Shown in pieces: positions 38,221 to 50,748 of a stretch of 64,000 nt of DNA; position 1 is the first letter of the stretch; each line of letters begins with the position of its first letter. Both the position numbers and the translations under genes were made by a program. Origin of the DNA: Centroberyx gerrardi. Taxonomy: Eukaryota; Chordata; Actinopteri; Beryciformes; Berycidae. The notes beneath the pieces were generated by a model that saw only the letters and a list, made by a program, of their open reading frames with translations, ran no database searches and was not told the origin of the DNA. The stretch is from positions 12,576,176 through 12,640,175 of the forward strand of contig NC_136016.1 of NCBI RefSeq assembly GCF_048128805.1, given 5' to 3'.

Positions 38221-38533
38221 ATCACACCATACACCTATTTGACAATTTATGCCACAAAAAAAATATTTTCTTCTATCTTTATACCAAAATCTCATTACTT
38301 TTACTTCCTGGAAAAAAGAAAATCTTTAGTTGTGACTTCATTGTGAGGCATACATAAAAAATCACAGATTTTTGAACAAATAAAACAAATAAAATTCAAT
38401 AAAACTGTGTGTTTCTCTCCCTAACTGATATCCCACTGGTTTACACTTTTGAATGATCCCTCTGCGTGTGCCTGCCCCAATATCCAGGAAATACGTCACA
38501 TTAGTTTCATTGTCACTTCAAACTGAATTTAAG

Positions 38534-38540
<7 letters not shown>

Positions 38541-38594
<54 letters not shown>
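38541..38594. repeat. CA microsatellite
   Basis: A CA array of about 54 bp with one interruption at its start. Confidence 0.95.
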
Positions 38595-38595
<1 letters not shown>

Positions 38596-40098
38596 ACCCC
38601 TCCAAAAAGACATGTGCCATGTGTGACTGTTGTGTAAGCCCACGTTGATGAGATAAAGATACCATTTGGGCAAACCCAAGTGAGAGTCATCTAATGATTA
38701 ACTCAGCAGCAAAGCCCTGGCCTTTAGCCTAACATACACTGATGACATAGATCCAAACGTCACACAACTGTCTGTCGGTCACTCTGTGCGCGCAAAACTG
38801 TCAGTCCAGGCTGAACATTCAATATTTGTCTGGCTGTGTGTGTGTCTATGTACACGACAGCCCCGATGAAAGGCTGAGTAATGGAAAAACCTTTGTGTTT
38901 CACTGTTGTGCATTTCAACAGGGTTTTCCAGAAGGTCAAGGTCAAGACTTACTGTCCTGACTTAATGTCCTGGGAAGATTAAAACAGGTCCTCAATAGTT
39001 CTAGACAAGCTGCTGATGAAAACATGGCCTTCCCAAATCAATGCACGCTAAAGGCAAGTTTTTAGGCAACTTTGATGGGCAACAGTGCACAAGGATTTCC
39101 CTCATCATTTTTGCTTTCATCACACAGGAACAGATTGTTGCTTATGCTGTATACAGAAAGATGGATGTAAGAAAATCTATATGAAGGCAGGCTGTTGGTT
39201 TTGCTGTTATTCCTGTTTGTATTCCAAGGATGATGTGACATGAGACAGTTATGGATATGCACACATGTGCTTACAGGTTATAGGAAATAATTTGACTATT
39301 CATTTGAAATCAATATTTGGGATCATTTGAAAGTTAACCAATATCTAACTTCCATCATCCACCTTTCCAGTTGTGTGTCTGAGAAAGCATGTGCATGCGC
39401 GTGTATTCATGTAGTAAAAACATTACAGGATACTCCAGGAATAAAGACATTATCCTTGTTCACAGTCTGTGTAAATTGCTGATCCTGCATCAGTGTTTGT
39501 GTACAGTCCAGAGTAAACGGTCATACAGATGGAAGTGGGACATGTGAGTTCCACAGCACGTTGGCACCAATATCCTGAATGTCAATAGCCTCGTTTCCAC
39601 GTCTGGACAAACTGCATAAGCCAGACGCATGTCACCCAGTTTTTGCCTAAAACAAGGCTTGACCCAGATTTCATTGTCCTCTTTCAACTGTTTTGTAAGT
39701 GGTTAACCTTTCATTCTTTTCTTTAAGGAATGATACTACGCTATCACTATCAAAATACAGTCGTGATCTCCCCATCTATGGGTTTCACATCAGCCAGTGT
39801 TGCAATTTTACAATTTACGAGAACTTCACATCTAAATCCACTATCATTGACCAGTGGATTAAGAAGGGATGGAAAGAGTGTCACCGGACTTTGTGAGTGT
39901 GGGAAAAGAGACAGTGCAACATGCCCTGCGTGAAAGTGAGAAGTAAAAGAGGATAAGAGAGAATAAGGGAGAGAGTGACTATATTGTGGTGAACCAGATG
40001 CTGGAATAACAGTCTTTTCTCTTAAAACACTGCTGGGACCTGAAGAAAAGCAACATCTAGGCTAGTAGTGCTGAACTCGCTATACAATATGCGAGCCA

Positions 40099-40131
<33 letters not shown>

Positions 40132-40189
40132 TGAGTGAGGGAGAGAGAGAGAGGGAGAGAGAGAGAGAGAGGGGGGGGGGGGGGGGGGG
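40099..40189. repeat. (GT)n-(GA)n-G19 compound tract
   Basis: About 12 GT units, then imperfect GA units, then 19 consecutive G at 40171-40189. It lies about 265 bp upstream of the first zinc-finger start codon. The purine-only strand could form triplex or quadruplex structures; any effect on transcription is inference. Confidence 0.9.
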
Positions 40190-40453
40190 CAAATTTGATA
40201 GCAGACATTGTAATGCCTAGAAAGAACCGAAGGTGGCAGTAATGTGCCAAAAGGCGTAAATTCTGCCGAAAATTGAAAAGAAGAAGAAGAAGACGACGAC
40301 GCTTTCGGAAACACTTTCGCTCGACTTGTCTCTTGGCAAAATGGTGTCGCGATGTTGTTTACGTTTGTTGTGCCTGTAAAAGTGTATTTGCCGATGCTGT
40401 TGTACAAAATGAACAGAGCTTAAAGAAAGTCGTTTATCGGGCCATGAGAAACG

Positions 40454-43400
40454 ATGTCGGAAATGCAAGTACTGCGGGCGTTTGTCGCCGAGAGACTGGC
40501 AGCAGCTGCGGAGGAGATATTCAGTGTTGTCGAGAGGATGATGGCGTTAGCAGAGAAGAAGATGCTGCACACGTCAGGTTTGTAAATCGTTATGTTTTCC
40601 CGGTAATTCATTTGTTATCCACGCTAATAACGGCAGGTTTTATACCCCAAATTCATTTAAAGACATCGACTTACCGAGTACAACTGCGGTATTTGCTAGC
40701 CGTTGGGCTACAGTTATTAGCCTTTAGCCACAATAGTGGAGTGCGTCTCGTGAACGATGCGTTCAGTTTGATCCCCTTTACACCTGGCAAAGATATCTAC
40801 GTGCATTTTTTAAAATATCAATACATCATTGTCATCTTAACTGTGTGTGTAAACAAATTAGACCATGGTCGAGACTACTGGTAGCCTGTCTCAACCCAGT
40901 GATATTGTTAGCGCTAGTGTTTTTCACATTGAATAATACAAGAGGAGCTGATGTACACGTTCTGCCAAGAGAAATTGAAAATTTATTTCACTTTGTATAC
41001 TGGAGATGCATGTAAATGTCAGGTATAAATGTTAACCAGCTAAAAATAAATATCTAGATACGAGATGCATTTTAATGCCAGGTGTAAGAGGGCCCATGTG
41101 AGTCACCCACCAGAAGTAACGTTACAACCCAAATGATAACAGTGCTTTACTTCATTTGCAGCCTTTCATGAAAGTATATGCCAACAAGTTTATTGACAAG
41201 TAAAAATAATAGTGCAAGTAGGTTTTCAGACCTATTGTAGTTTCAAAAGGTAAGCATTATAGCTTCCGTCACAAATTAAGTGAATATATAGTCAGACTCA
41301 AATAGGGCACTGAAATATGAGAAAACACTGCACAAGTTGGCCTGTTATTTCTTCGCACCATTCCAAGTACAGCCATGGAGTAGCGGTTTCAGAAAAATAT
41401 GTGGCTGGCTCCCTTTTAACAAGGGACAACCACTTTGAGCAATCTGTTGAAACCTTCAGTTTTCAGGAACCATCCGTTGCTAGGTAAAACATTACAGCAT
41501 CCATTACCTGTTGGCAGCATTTGCTTTCCTTCTCATATGGAGTGCTTCTCTGAAATGAGTGTGAGCAGTGTCTGCTATTTTCAAGTGCTCCTTGTAAACT
41601 CTTTCTGCTGGGGTCAGAAGTCATAAATGACTTGTGCATTCAAGTGCTTTTGGCTGGAAATATTATGGACCCTTTAGGAATAGTTTTTTGGTGGCTATTT
41701 TATTTTAGAAATGTATGCTGCAGCAGCAGTATGAAGAGGAGAGAATGCTTGTTGTGTAATTAATGTGGTTAATTAATTTATTGAAAACAAAAATGTGTGA
41801 CTCCTAAAACTTAAAACAAAGAGTGAAAATGGAAATTTACAGCAGTACTAATTATTTACATAGAATGCCAAACAATAGCATCATAAAATGCATCACTTTT
41901 ACCATCAGTTGTTCCCATAGCTTCCATGCTGTCAGCACTCTAAATGATCTCAACAGCTATCTCCCTATGAAGGCTTATCATGACAATATTTTAACCGGTG
42001 ACAATGTAAGATCATCATATCGCCCACACCTACCTCTTGATAACCCTAATGATATACCTGCTCTCAGCCACCCCTGTTTCTTCTAACATGCAATCCAGGT
42101 TTCCTCATAGCTGCTCACCCAAATAGCACAAGGGATGGTTACACACTGTGTATTGGTATATGTCTAACATGTTTTAACATATAAATAAAGACAGTAATCA
42201 ACAACTGATAGCCTGTACTTTTGCCAAATATAGGCTACATCATACAAATGCTGGGAATCAATGATCAATGGAACTAATTTCATACTTAAGTCACTGTATG
42301 AGACACTGTGTAATGATTTTGTATTGTACTTGTGTTTCTCCAGAAATGTCACCTGAACAGCAGAGGGCAGTTGTTCACAAGCGACTAACGGTGGTGGCTG
42401 AGGAGATATTTAGGATCCTAGAAATTATGATGGGTGAATATGAGGCCGAGGTCTCCCGGTCCCACCAGGAGATCGACCGCCAACACAAATTGCTGGACGT
42501 CACATTGAAAACGGAGACAAATTTACACAGAGCAGGTCTGTCAATTGAATAACGGATGGTTTGTGATTTGTTTTGCAAGAAATATTAATCACTTTCTGTT
42601 GACATTGATTTTGTTTGTTTCCTGCTGGCACCGTTGGCATCTCATTTGTCATTGTGTAATAAATGATTGTGTGCATGCCAAAGAAGTAAAATCGATCAAA
42701 GTAGAGATTGGACTCACTGAGGGCCTTGCTATGTAATTATTTTGCTATTTTTAAATTATCATGTGGAATTTTACATTTGTTGGCAATGCTAAACAAAGCG
42801 ATGTGGTATCATTAATCTCTCCATTGTTGATTAATCTTGTTTTGTTGGTGCTTTTTTTTTTTTTTATTCTATTGTTATTTTTCTGGCTAGCATTTCTACT
42901 AAACATTTAAACATGTCTGAACACAGTTTGGCATCCATAACACTGTGACATGTCCAGTTTGGTGAATTTGTGCTACACATGACAACGCACCTTTAAAATA
43001 CGATGCCGGCGCCTTCATAGGAATAATATTGTGTAATGTATAATGAAATGTTAGACAGGCTGCTATCTTCTCGAAAGGCTACAACCAAGTTGAATTCTCT
43101 ACCTTCGCATGAAAATGCTTCAAAAGTGCTGCTTGTTGATTTAGCTAATTGCATAGTGGGGCTTTTTTTCAAGCCATACACTTGAAAACATTCACATGTC
43201 CTTGGCTGTTATTGTTATCTGTCCCCATTCTTTTTGAAGCTGAATTTTATCTTTGCTGTTCCCTTCAGACAGACTGCCTCTCTCTGGGTCAGCCTGTGAA
43301 AAGGAGGTTCCCCCTGAGCAGCAGCAGTGTGAGAAGAGGAGCCCCAATCAGGCTCAGAAAACCCCGGACATATCTGAGTTTATCCAAGCTCAACCGTCAC

Positions 43401-44920
43401 ATCTTCACCAAACCCAAAGAGCAGAAACGGGCACCTCAACTAAAAAGATGGAAAAAGAGCCTGGAGGAGAGCACTGTGGGGTGTCAGAGCCCCTTAGTGA
43501 CCAGGAGGTCCTGTCGTCAAAAGGTTCTGAAGCAGGGAGTGAAGACCAGGATAGTGATGAAGAGCTGAATGAGAAATGCCAGTTAGTAAAATCAAAGAAA
43601 AGAAAGGCATTTCAGAGACTGAGACAAAGTCAGGGTACAGATTGTTGTGAAATGTGTGGAAGGTCTTTCCGCAAAGGTCTTTTCGTGAAGAATATGCAAA
43701 AGCATAAAAAGGAAATTGGCACAACAAACACAAGCCAAAGTCCAGGAAACAGTTGCTGCAGAGTATGTGGAAAGTTTTTCCGGTATAAACGCTCTTTTCT
43801 GAAACACGTGCTGAAGCATGAGCAGAATACAGATCTCTGTGGTGTTTGTGGAAAACACCTGGACTCTGATGAGAGCTTAAAGCTGCACTTACACACCCAC
43901 AATGAGGAAAACAGCTGTAAGGATCAGACAATAGACGAGAAACAATCAGAGGCAGACTGTTCTGAAGCTGACAGTGAAGCGGATGGCAGTGATGAGGACT
44001 GGAAGGAAACTGAAGGAACTGAGAGTGACGATGGTGACAGCGATAAAGATCAGACCAAAGAAGGACCTCAGTTAAGAAAGTCAAAAAAGAAAGTTGGAGT
44101 ATCAAACAAACTGAGACCTCAGAACAAGGAGTGCAGTGATTTATCCCTTTTGAAATATTCCTGTAAAGTGTGCAGTAAGTCTTTCTGCTATAGAACCTCT
44201 TTTTTGAAGCATGTACAAGAAGACGAGAAGGATACAGATCTTTGTGGTGTATGTGGGAAACATTTTGAATCTGAAGAGAGCTTGAGGCTTCACTTGCAAA
44301 CTTACATTAGAACAAATGATTGCGAAGTTTGCGGCAAACACTTTGACGGCCATAGACAACTGGAGATGCACATGAGAACGCACACAGGAGAGAAACCATA
44401 CGTTTGCACTGTCTGTGGCAAAGCCTTCGCTCAAAATGGAAATCTAATAGGACATATGAGAGTGCACACAGGGGAGAAACCATATGTTTGCAGTGTCTGT
44501 GGCCAGGGCTTTACCTTTAAAGAATACATGATGGCTCATATGAGAATTCACACAGGGGAGAAACCGTTCCTCTGCAGCGTCTGTGGCAAAGGGTTTAGGC
44601 AGAGGGGAACTCTGAAAACCCACATGATGATCCATACAGGAGAGTCAACACACAGCTGCAGTATCTGCGACAAAAAGTTCTATAAGAGCGGAGCGTTGAA
44701 GATTCACATGAGGTCGCACACAGGAGAGAAACCGTATCTGTGCAACATTTGCGGCAAATGCTTCAGTGCAAGCGGCTCCCTGACCAAACACATGGGTGTT
44801 CATGAAGGGGAACGAGCGCATTGCTGCAGCGTCTGTGGCAAGGGATTCTTGCGGAAAGAGGATCTAAAAAGACATGTTCAGATTCACAAGGACGAATCCA
44901 CACAGCTGACATGTCTCTAA
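40454..44920 (+). CDS. C2H2 zinc-finger protein 1 (12 fingers, two AAAEEI modules)
   Basis: Probable nuclear DNA-binding regulator. Three exons in phase 1 throughout: 40454-40577, 42344-42535 and 43269-44920, giving 655 aa. Exon 1 encodes [20 protein letters not shown] and onward; exon 2 encodes a second, related module ([26 protein letters not shown]). Exon 3 has a spacer ([13 protein letters not shown], then acidic and basic runs) and fingers in two groups. The first group contains imperfect fingers: the first has N for the first zinc-binding His, one ends HVQED and one HLQTY. A second acidic linker ([14 protein letters not shown]) separates further fingers, followed by seven clean fingers with TGEKPY-type linkers, ending ESTQLTCL. 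Nine of twelve fingers keep all four zinc ligands. It is a close relative of the gene at 50.7-53.6 kb. The fish ZNF family is large, so no symbol is given. Confidence 0.92.
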
Positions 44921-46160
44921 TAGTGAGATCAGGTGCTGCTTGTAAAATGATATATGTAAAGGTTTAAGAGGCGAAAGGCCAGTCTAGTCAAGAAGTAAAC
45001 CAACACTAGTTTGACACGCATCTTTACTGGTTATGTGCACATGGCTTCGCATCAAGTTTTCAAAAAGCATATTTATGAAACATAAATAGTAATGTTGGCA
45101 TTGGCTTGCCATGCTCAAAACACATGCATGAATATTAAAAGGTTCAATTTGCCAGAACTCACTGGACCAGACAAATGCAGATTAAACAAGCTCTTCATAT
45201 GTTATGCCCTCTAGAATTATTGGCACACTTTAGGAAAAAGTTCATTTAGAATTGTGTCATAGATCTAGTGGTACTGTATGGTACTTTTAATGGCATCTTG
45301 TAACAAAAATTTTCTGTAGAATTCCACTTAAATTAAATGATTTGCATATTCATATGAGATGCCTTGTCAAAGCCTTATTGCTGCCTTGTGGTTTTGAATT
45401 CATCTCAATGGGAGGCAAATTCAGTCAGGCATCAGACAGTTCTAACCCCAACCCTCCTCTATGGCTGTGCACTATCAAACTTTATCACAGTTTACAGCAC
45501 TTAAGAAAATCATTTTCCACAACTCATGTCTGTTGTTCATTGTGCACAATGTATTTAACCAAAGGAAGCAAATGTTTTATTATTGTGAAAATGTAACTGA
45601 ATCTTCATACCTTAGCTGCAAAATTTCACACAACTCTCACAGTCTTGTATTCAGAAAGAAAAAAACAAACATTATACTTAGCCAGAAACTTGGGAAAGTA
45701 CCTGAAACATCTGAAATTTGATTCAAATGTAAAACAGTTACTGTGGGATGTCTGGCTGTGTAAAAGGTAAATTCAGTAAAATATTGCAATGAGATGTGTG
45801 TATATATATGCGCAATGAGAGCCAACTCAGTTCAAATTCAACAAAAAGTCACTCAATGTTCAGGGATAAGGGAACTGAAACTAAGACTCTTCATGGTATC
45901 TATCTGTAGAGAGACCTGCCACACTCTGAGACTCTTCTGCTTTCTGTTGCCTTTTTAATTTTTTAATGAAGAAAGTGTCTGTGTTATCTAATTGCTTTCA
46001 TTTATTCATTTATGTGTGATTATACTGTGTCCAGTAGATCATCTTGCTAATGGAGCTGTTATGGTTTTTCTTGCAATGGTGAAATGCTTTGATTTTTATA
46101 CATGATCTTTAGCACAGTAAGTTCAGACACTCGTAAGAATATGGTAATGAATTTAAAAGG
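44921..46160. other. Downstream region of zinc-finger gene 1
   Basis: AT-rich 3' UTR or intergenic sequence. I see no coding exon and no clear element in it. Confidence 0.5.
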
Positions 46161-46791
46161 GAAATTCCACCCTCGGACACTCACACTAATGTCATCAATC
46201 TGCAATGTTCACTGTATTCCAGAAGTTATTTTGTGATGAAGTGTTGTAATTTACCTTTTTGTTGTGCCCACTTTCCCTCAACCTGCCTCTTCTCCTTCTA
46301 CTTCAGTTAGTGATTTTGCAGAATGTCTTTAGTTATTGAAGCTGGAAAAATGAATATCAACCAGATATCCAATATCAAGATAACTTGACTCCGTTTTTTA
46401 CATGTAGGTGTCAATCAAAACATAACATGTCTTTTGGCAGCAGCGCATTATGGACTACTGAGGCTACTGTCAGTGTAGAAATTGGTGTCTCTTCTATAAT
46501 GGATTTCTCCCTGCATGATTGTAGAACATTTGTACAAAGTGGTGAGTCTAGAAAGAAGCCCTCGCTTCAAAACCTGACGTTTGCTTTAGATAGTTGGAAA
46601 TGTTTCTCCTCTTAAACACGATTGTAGCTGTGCTGTAAATATCTCAACCTGACATCACATTGTCTGCATTTGGCCAATCATCCACAGGAATATGAAAAGT
46701 ACACCAAACAACAAAATGGGCCCAGAAATGCAAGGTGCATCGCCAATAACAGTTTTTAAATATTTTTAAATTGTTTTAGGGTGGAATTTTC
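46160..46791. mobile_element. Candidate MITE with 12-bp inverted ends
   Basis: AAATTCCACCCT at 46162-46173 and its exact inverse AGGGTGGAATTT at 46778-46789 bound a ~630-bp segment without coding capacity. The layout fits a non-autonomous DNA transposon. I could not define a target duplication, so the family is unassigned. Confidence 0.45.
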
Positions 46792-47142
46792 TGTAAGTAA
46801 GCCCCAGTAATAAATCTCGAATGGCATTTAATGGAGTTTCATTTGATGGTACCAAGTATTGTTATGTATCTCATATCAAATATTGCCATTTGTGTGTCTT
46901 TCATGCTTAAAAATGACCGTAGCCTGATAACTGGAACCAAATGTTTACACGCAGCAAAACCTTTTAAGAGATCCCCTGATGGAGAGGACTTTACATAATA
47001 TGTGTAAAATAATCTCATGTATTTGTTAAGCCAATGTTCTTTTGGTCTTTTTTTCCCTTTTTATTGTACAATTATTCACATACAAAGATGGACTGCAACA
47101 CTGTCACAAGAAATATGAAAAACAAAAAAAACTTGCCACAGT

Positions 47143-48780
47143 TTAGAATTATTATTATTATTATTAAACCTTTATTTAACCAGGTGAGTCCCATTGAGAT
47201 TACAAGATCTCTTTTTCGAGGGAGCCCTGACCAAGATAGCAGCAATACAGAATTTCAAACAACATGCAAGCAAACATTAAAAGCACATAAAACAAAACAT
47301 ACAGTAACAACTCACAGAGTCATATGCCTAAAAGACAGACAGGAGGAAACGGGTCTAGCTAAGGAAGCAATTACAAATTCCAATTGAATTTGCCTCCAAA
47401 CCCTTCACTACATTTTTGAATGCCCTAATCAGGATCAGCTCATCTAGCTGCAAATCTGTCTGCAAGTGGTTCCAGGCTGCAGGGGCGGAGAACATAAAGG
47501 CCCGTTTGCCAAATTCAGTGCAAACCTTAGGAACGGACAGTAAGAGGGTGTCATTTGAGCGCAAACAATAATTACTAGTTTTGAGTGAGATATACCCACA
47601 AAGGTAAGAGGGGAGCAGACCAAGGATGGACTTATAAATAAATATGTACCAATGAGTAAGTCTGCGCAAGGCCAATGAAGGCCACTGAACTCTGGCATAT
47701 AGGGTGCAATGGTGAGCGAGAGCTTTGCAGCCTGTGACAAGCCGCTGTGGCAAGCGCTGTGGTACACAGTATCCAGCCAATGCAAGCGGCGTGCATGTAC
47801 AACAGATCACCATAGTCAAGCAAGGGAAGGAACGTAGCCTCAACCAATTTTTTCCTGGCAGCATAGGAAAAGCAGGATTTGTTTCTAAAATAAAAACCTA
47901 GCTTAACCTTTAGTTTCTTTACTAAGTTTTCAATGTGAAGTTTAAAAGTTAAACGATCATCAATTAAAATACCTAGATACTTGTATTGTGACACTAATTC
48001 AATCTGACTGCCCTGTAAGCTTACAATGTTAGGAAGAGAAGCTAATGTCTTCCTGGCATTAGAAAACATCAGTTTAGTTTTTGCAGCATTCAACACAAGT
48101 TTCAGATCAAACAACCGTGACTCTACAATACCAAAAGCAGACTGCAAATACTCAAGTGATTGAGCAAGGGTGGCACCACAGCAGTAAATGACAGTATCAT
48201 CAGCATAAAAATGAAACTGTGCATTAGGAACATTTTGACCCAGGTTGTTAATATAGATTGTAAACAAAAGTGGACCCAAGACAGAACCTTGGGGGATCCC
48301 TGACGCAACATCTAGTACACTGGAGGAAGTGCCATCAAATTTGACACATTGTGTCCTTTCAGAGAGGTAATTTTCAAACCAGCCAACAGCCTGCTCAGAC
48401 AACCTAATATTGAGCAGCCGTTGCTTCAGGATAAGGTGGTCAACTGTATCGAAGGCCTTTGAAAGATCGATAAAAAGAGCGGCACAGGTTTTTTTGTGAT
48501 CCAGTGACTCAATTATATCGTTAACAACCTTTAAGGATGTCGTGATGGTACTGTGTTGTTTCCTGAAGCCAGACTGGTACAATGAAAGGATATTATTAGC
48601 GCTCAGGGACTCCTTCAGTTGATCACTTACCAATCCTTCAAGGACCTTCGACAAGACGGTTAAGTTGGAAATAGGCCTATAATTGTTTAGTGATGTAGGG
48701 TCCCCCATATTATTATTCAACATATTATATTCAATTGACAACTTACAAATGTTAATTGTCTTTTTGTTTCTAACATTACA
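47143..48780 (-). mobile_element. 5'-truncated non-LTR retrotransposon (LINE) with RT domain
   Basis: The minus-strand frame 48741-47632 encodes a reverse transcriptase core: LNNYRPISNL, LSLYQSGFRKQHST, ALFIDLSKAFDTVDH, SGIPQGSVLGPLLF, FYADDTVIY (near 48195-48215) and YKYLGILID. The C-terminal part (SILGLLPSYL through FMFSAPAAWNHLQ) continues in another frame from about 47860, so there is at least one frameshift. The 3' end, next to TCAATGGGACTCACCTGGTT and AAATAAAGGTTTAATAAT, has an (AAT)n tail at 47147-47165, typical of fish LINEs. The endonuclease half is missing. The clade is uncertain (I/jockey-type or L2/CR1/Rex1-type). Confidence 0.88.
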
Positions 48781-50748
48781 TGAAATGGTGCTATATTGTT
48801 TAAAATCATTAATAAAATGCAGGAAATGTGGATGTCCGCTACTCGTTCACTACTAACATTTTTTTTTTTTGGAGGATGCAAACTGGAAGCATTTCAAGCT
48901 GTCGTCGCCTGGCCAGGATGAGAACAACACTTCTTGTATTCAGATTTTACGGAGCCCTTAATGGGACATGGGGGAGGAAAAAAATACACGGAAGAAAAAA
49001 AAAAGTAGGGGGAGAAAAAAAATGGAGAAGAAAAAAAATAAAGAGATACTTTTGCGTTCTCTTGCTGTTGTGGAGGGTAAATCCACCACACTTTACCCTG
49101 CCTGATATTTGTGGAATAAAGTTAGCCCACAATTTTTGAGCTGGCATAAGTTTTTTATGTGAAATTCATAGTATCATAGCATAGCAGCATATGAGGATAA
49201 GGGAACAAAGCACAGATTTATGTCACAGAATGGAGGATGGATGTCATATTTACGAAGTAGTTTAGCACTAGATTGGCTCCACCGATAAATGAACACAGTA
49301 AAGTCTGCTTGGGTGGCTGGGCATCTGTCCTGGAATAGACATTACATTACATTTGTCATTTTTTGTCCCGAGACCATGAGCAGCCTGTTAAGCTAGTTGT
49401 TATGGGCGGTTAGCTAACCCTAACTCTTATGAAACCCTTTCAAAACCCATTGGATAAACTCAAAATTTCATGGTGGTCAAGTTAAAAACAAGGCTGTTTT
49501 TCTCAGTACTTGAAAAGTTGACATTCTGGAGATACATGGTTTTCACAGGACAGAGACGACATTCTCAACTAAATTCAAATTTAATAAGTCTGAGAACAAT
49601 TAAGCAAGAATTTTGGCAAGTAGCCTGTAGGTCTACCTAGCTGATAATGTCTTGCCTGTCGCTTTCTTTGTATGTTTTATAGTTGGGTTGTTGTTACAGT
49701 ATGTTTTAGGCCTATAATGTGGTGAAAAAGAAAGTATACCCCGTCTCCTCTTCTACATGTTTTAGAGTCAAAACAGGTTTACAAAGGATTCCTCCACATT
49801 TGCCATTACACCATGGCTATATATTCCATCACAGTCTGGATTGTGCATACATTTAGCAAAGAGCACTGTGGAGAGAAACGGAGTAACAGGCTTTGATAGT
49901 TTAGATACTCAGCTTTCCATCATTCCAATTGCACTACAGCATTCCTACACATTTTCCATTTCAAAATTACATACTTTTACAAGACCTTAATATTTTGTCT
50001 CAAAGTATTCATTACAACAACAAATCAATATGCAAAATGACAGTGATTAGCATATAAACTACATGCTTTTTGGCCAATTCACAAATTCACATCATTTTCC
50101 GGAGCTGTATAGGAACTGGAGGCTTATTTGAATATTAAGACATAAATTACCTCACCAAGTCTTAACAGTACATACATCTAACCTTGGGACAAATAAGACA
50201 AAAACCAAGCCAATGTTCAGTATCAAAAAGTGTGATGATGTCCGTGATGCCGGACATTTCAAAGACACCCTTTGAGAGCAATAACTAGAATTGAATATTC
50301 TATTTGAAACTGAATCAAATCAACTGAAATTCAACTGGCTGCTTAATGGCTAAGAAATTACTTTCAATCTGAGTAAGCTGAACACTTAATTTATTGCTAC
50401 TTGTCTTGCGCTTCTAAATTCAATTATCTTCTGTATTTGACACTCTGTTTAATTGCTTAACTGACATGACACTATTCACATCTCTCCCAATAGGTCAAAC
50501 ACAGGTCATTGAGGTGAATCAATACTCCTGAATCACTAAAGATATCAGTTCAAATGAAGAAATTGTTCACAGGATACATCGTTTTGTTTTCTTTAGTTTT
50601 ATTTCAGTTGGTGGAGTCACATTAGCCAACCAATTATACACCTTGGTTCATTAATATGGTTACTCAGACAAAACACTTCAGTAATTCGCCTATTCATGTT
50701 GGTATGACATAGACCCTTTTTCTCTTTGAGCAAATGTGAATGGATGTA
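48781..50748. other. Intergenic region and 3' UTR of zinc-finger gene 2
   Basis: Purine-rich A/G runs at about 48960-49045, otherwise ordinary AT-rich sequence. The two zinc-finger genes on either side converge across this interval. I see no other gene. Confidence 0.5.

Larger units (their letters stand above)
37449..40453. other. G6PC 3' UTR and intergenic repeats
   Basis: After the G6PC 3' UTR there is AT-rich intergenic DNA containing a 41-bp tandem repeat, a short telomere-like motif, a long CA array and, near the zinc-finger gene, a GT/GA/poly-G tract. I see no coding exon. Confidence 0.5.

Noticed and set aside
48828-49147. Open frames in the A/G-rich stretch at 48.8-49.15 kb
   Set aside because: Low-complexity Lys/Phe-rich translations with no motif. 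Nothing supports a gene.
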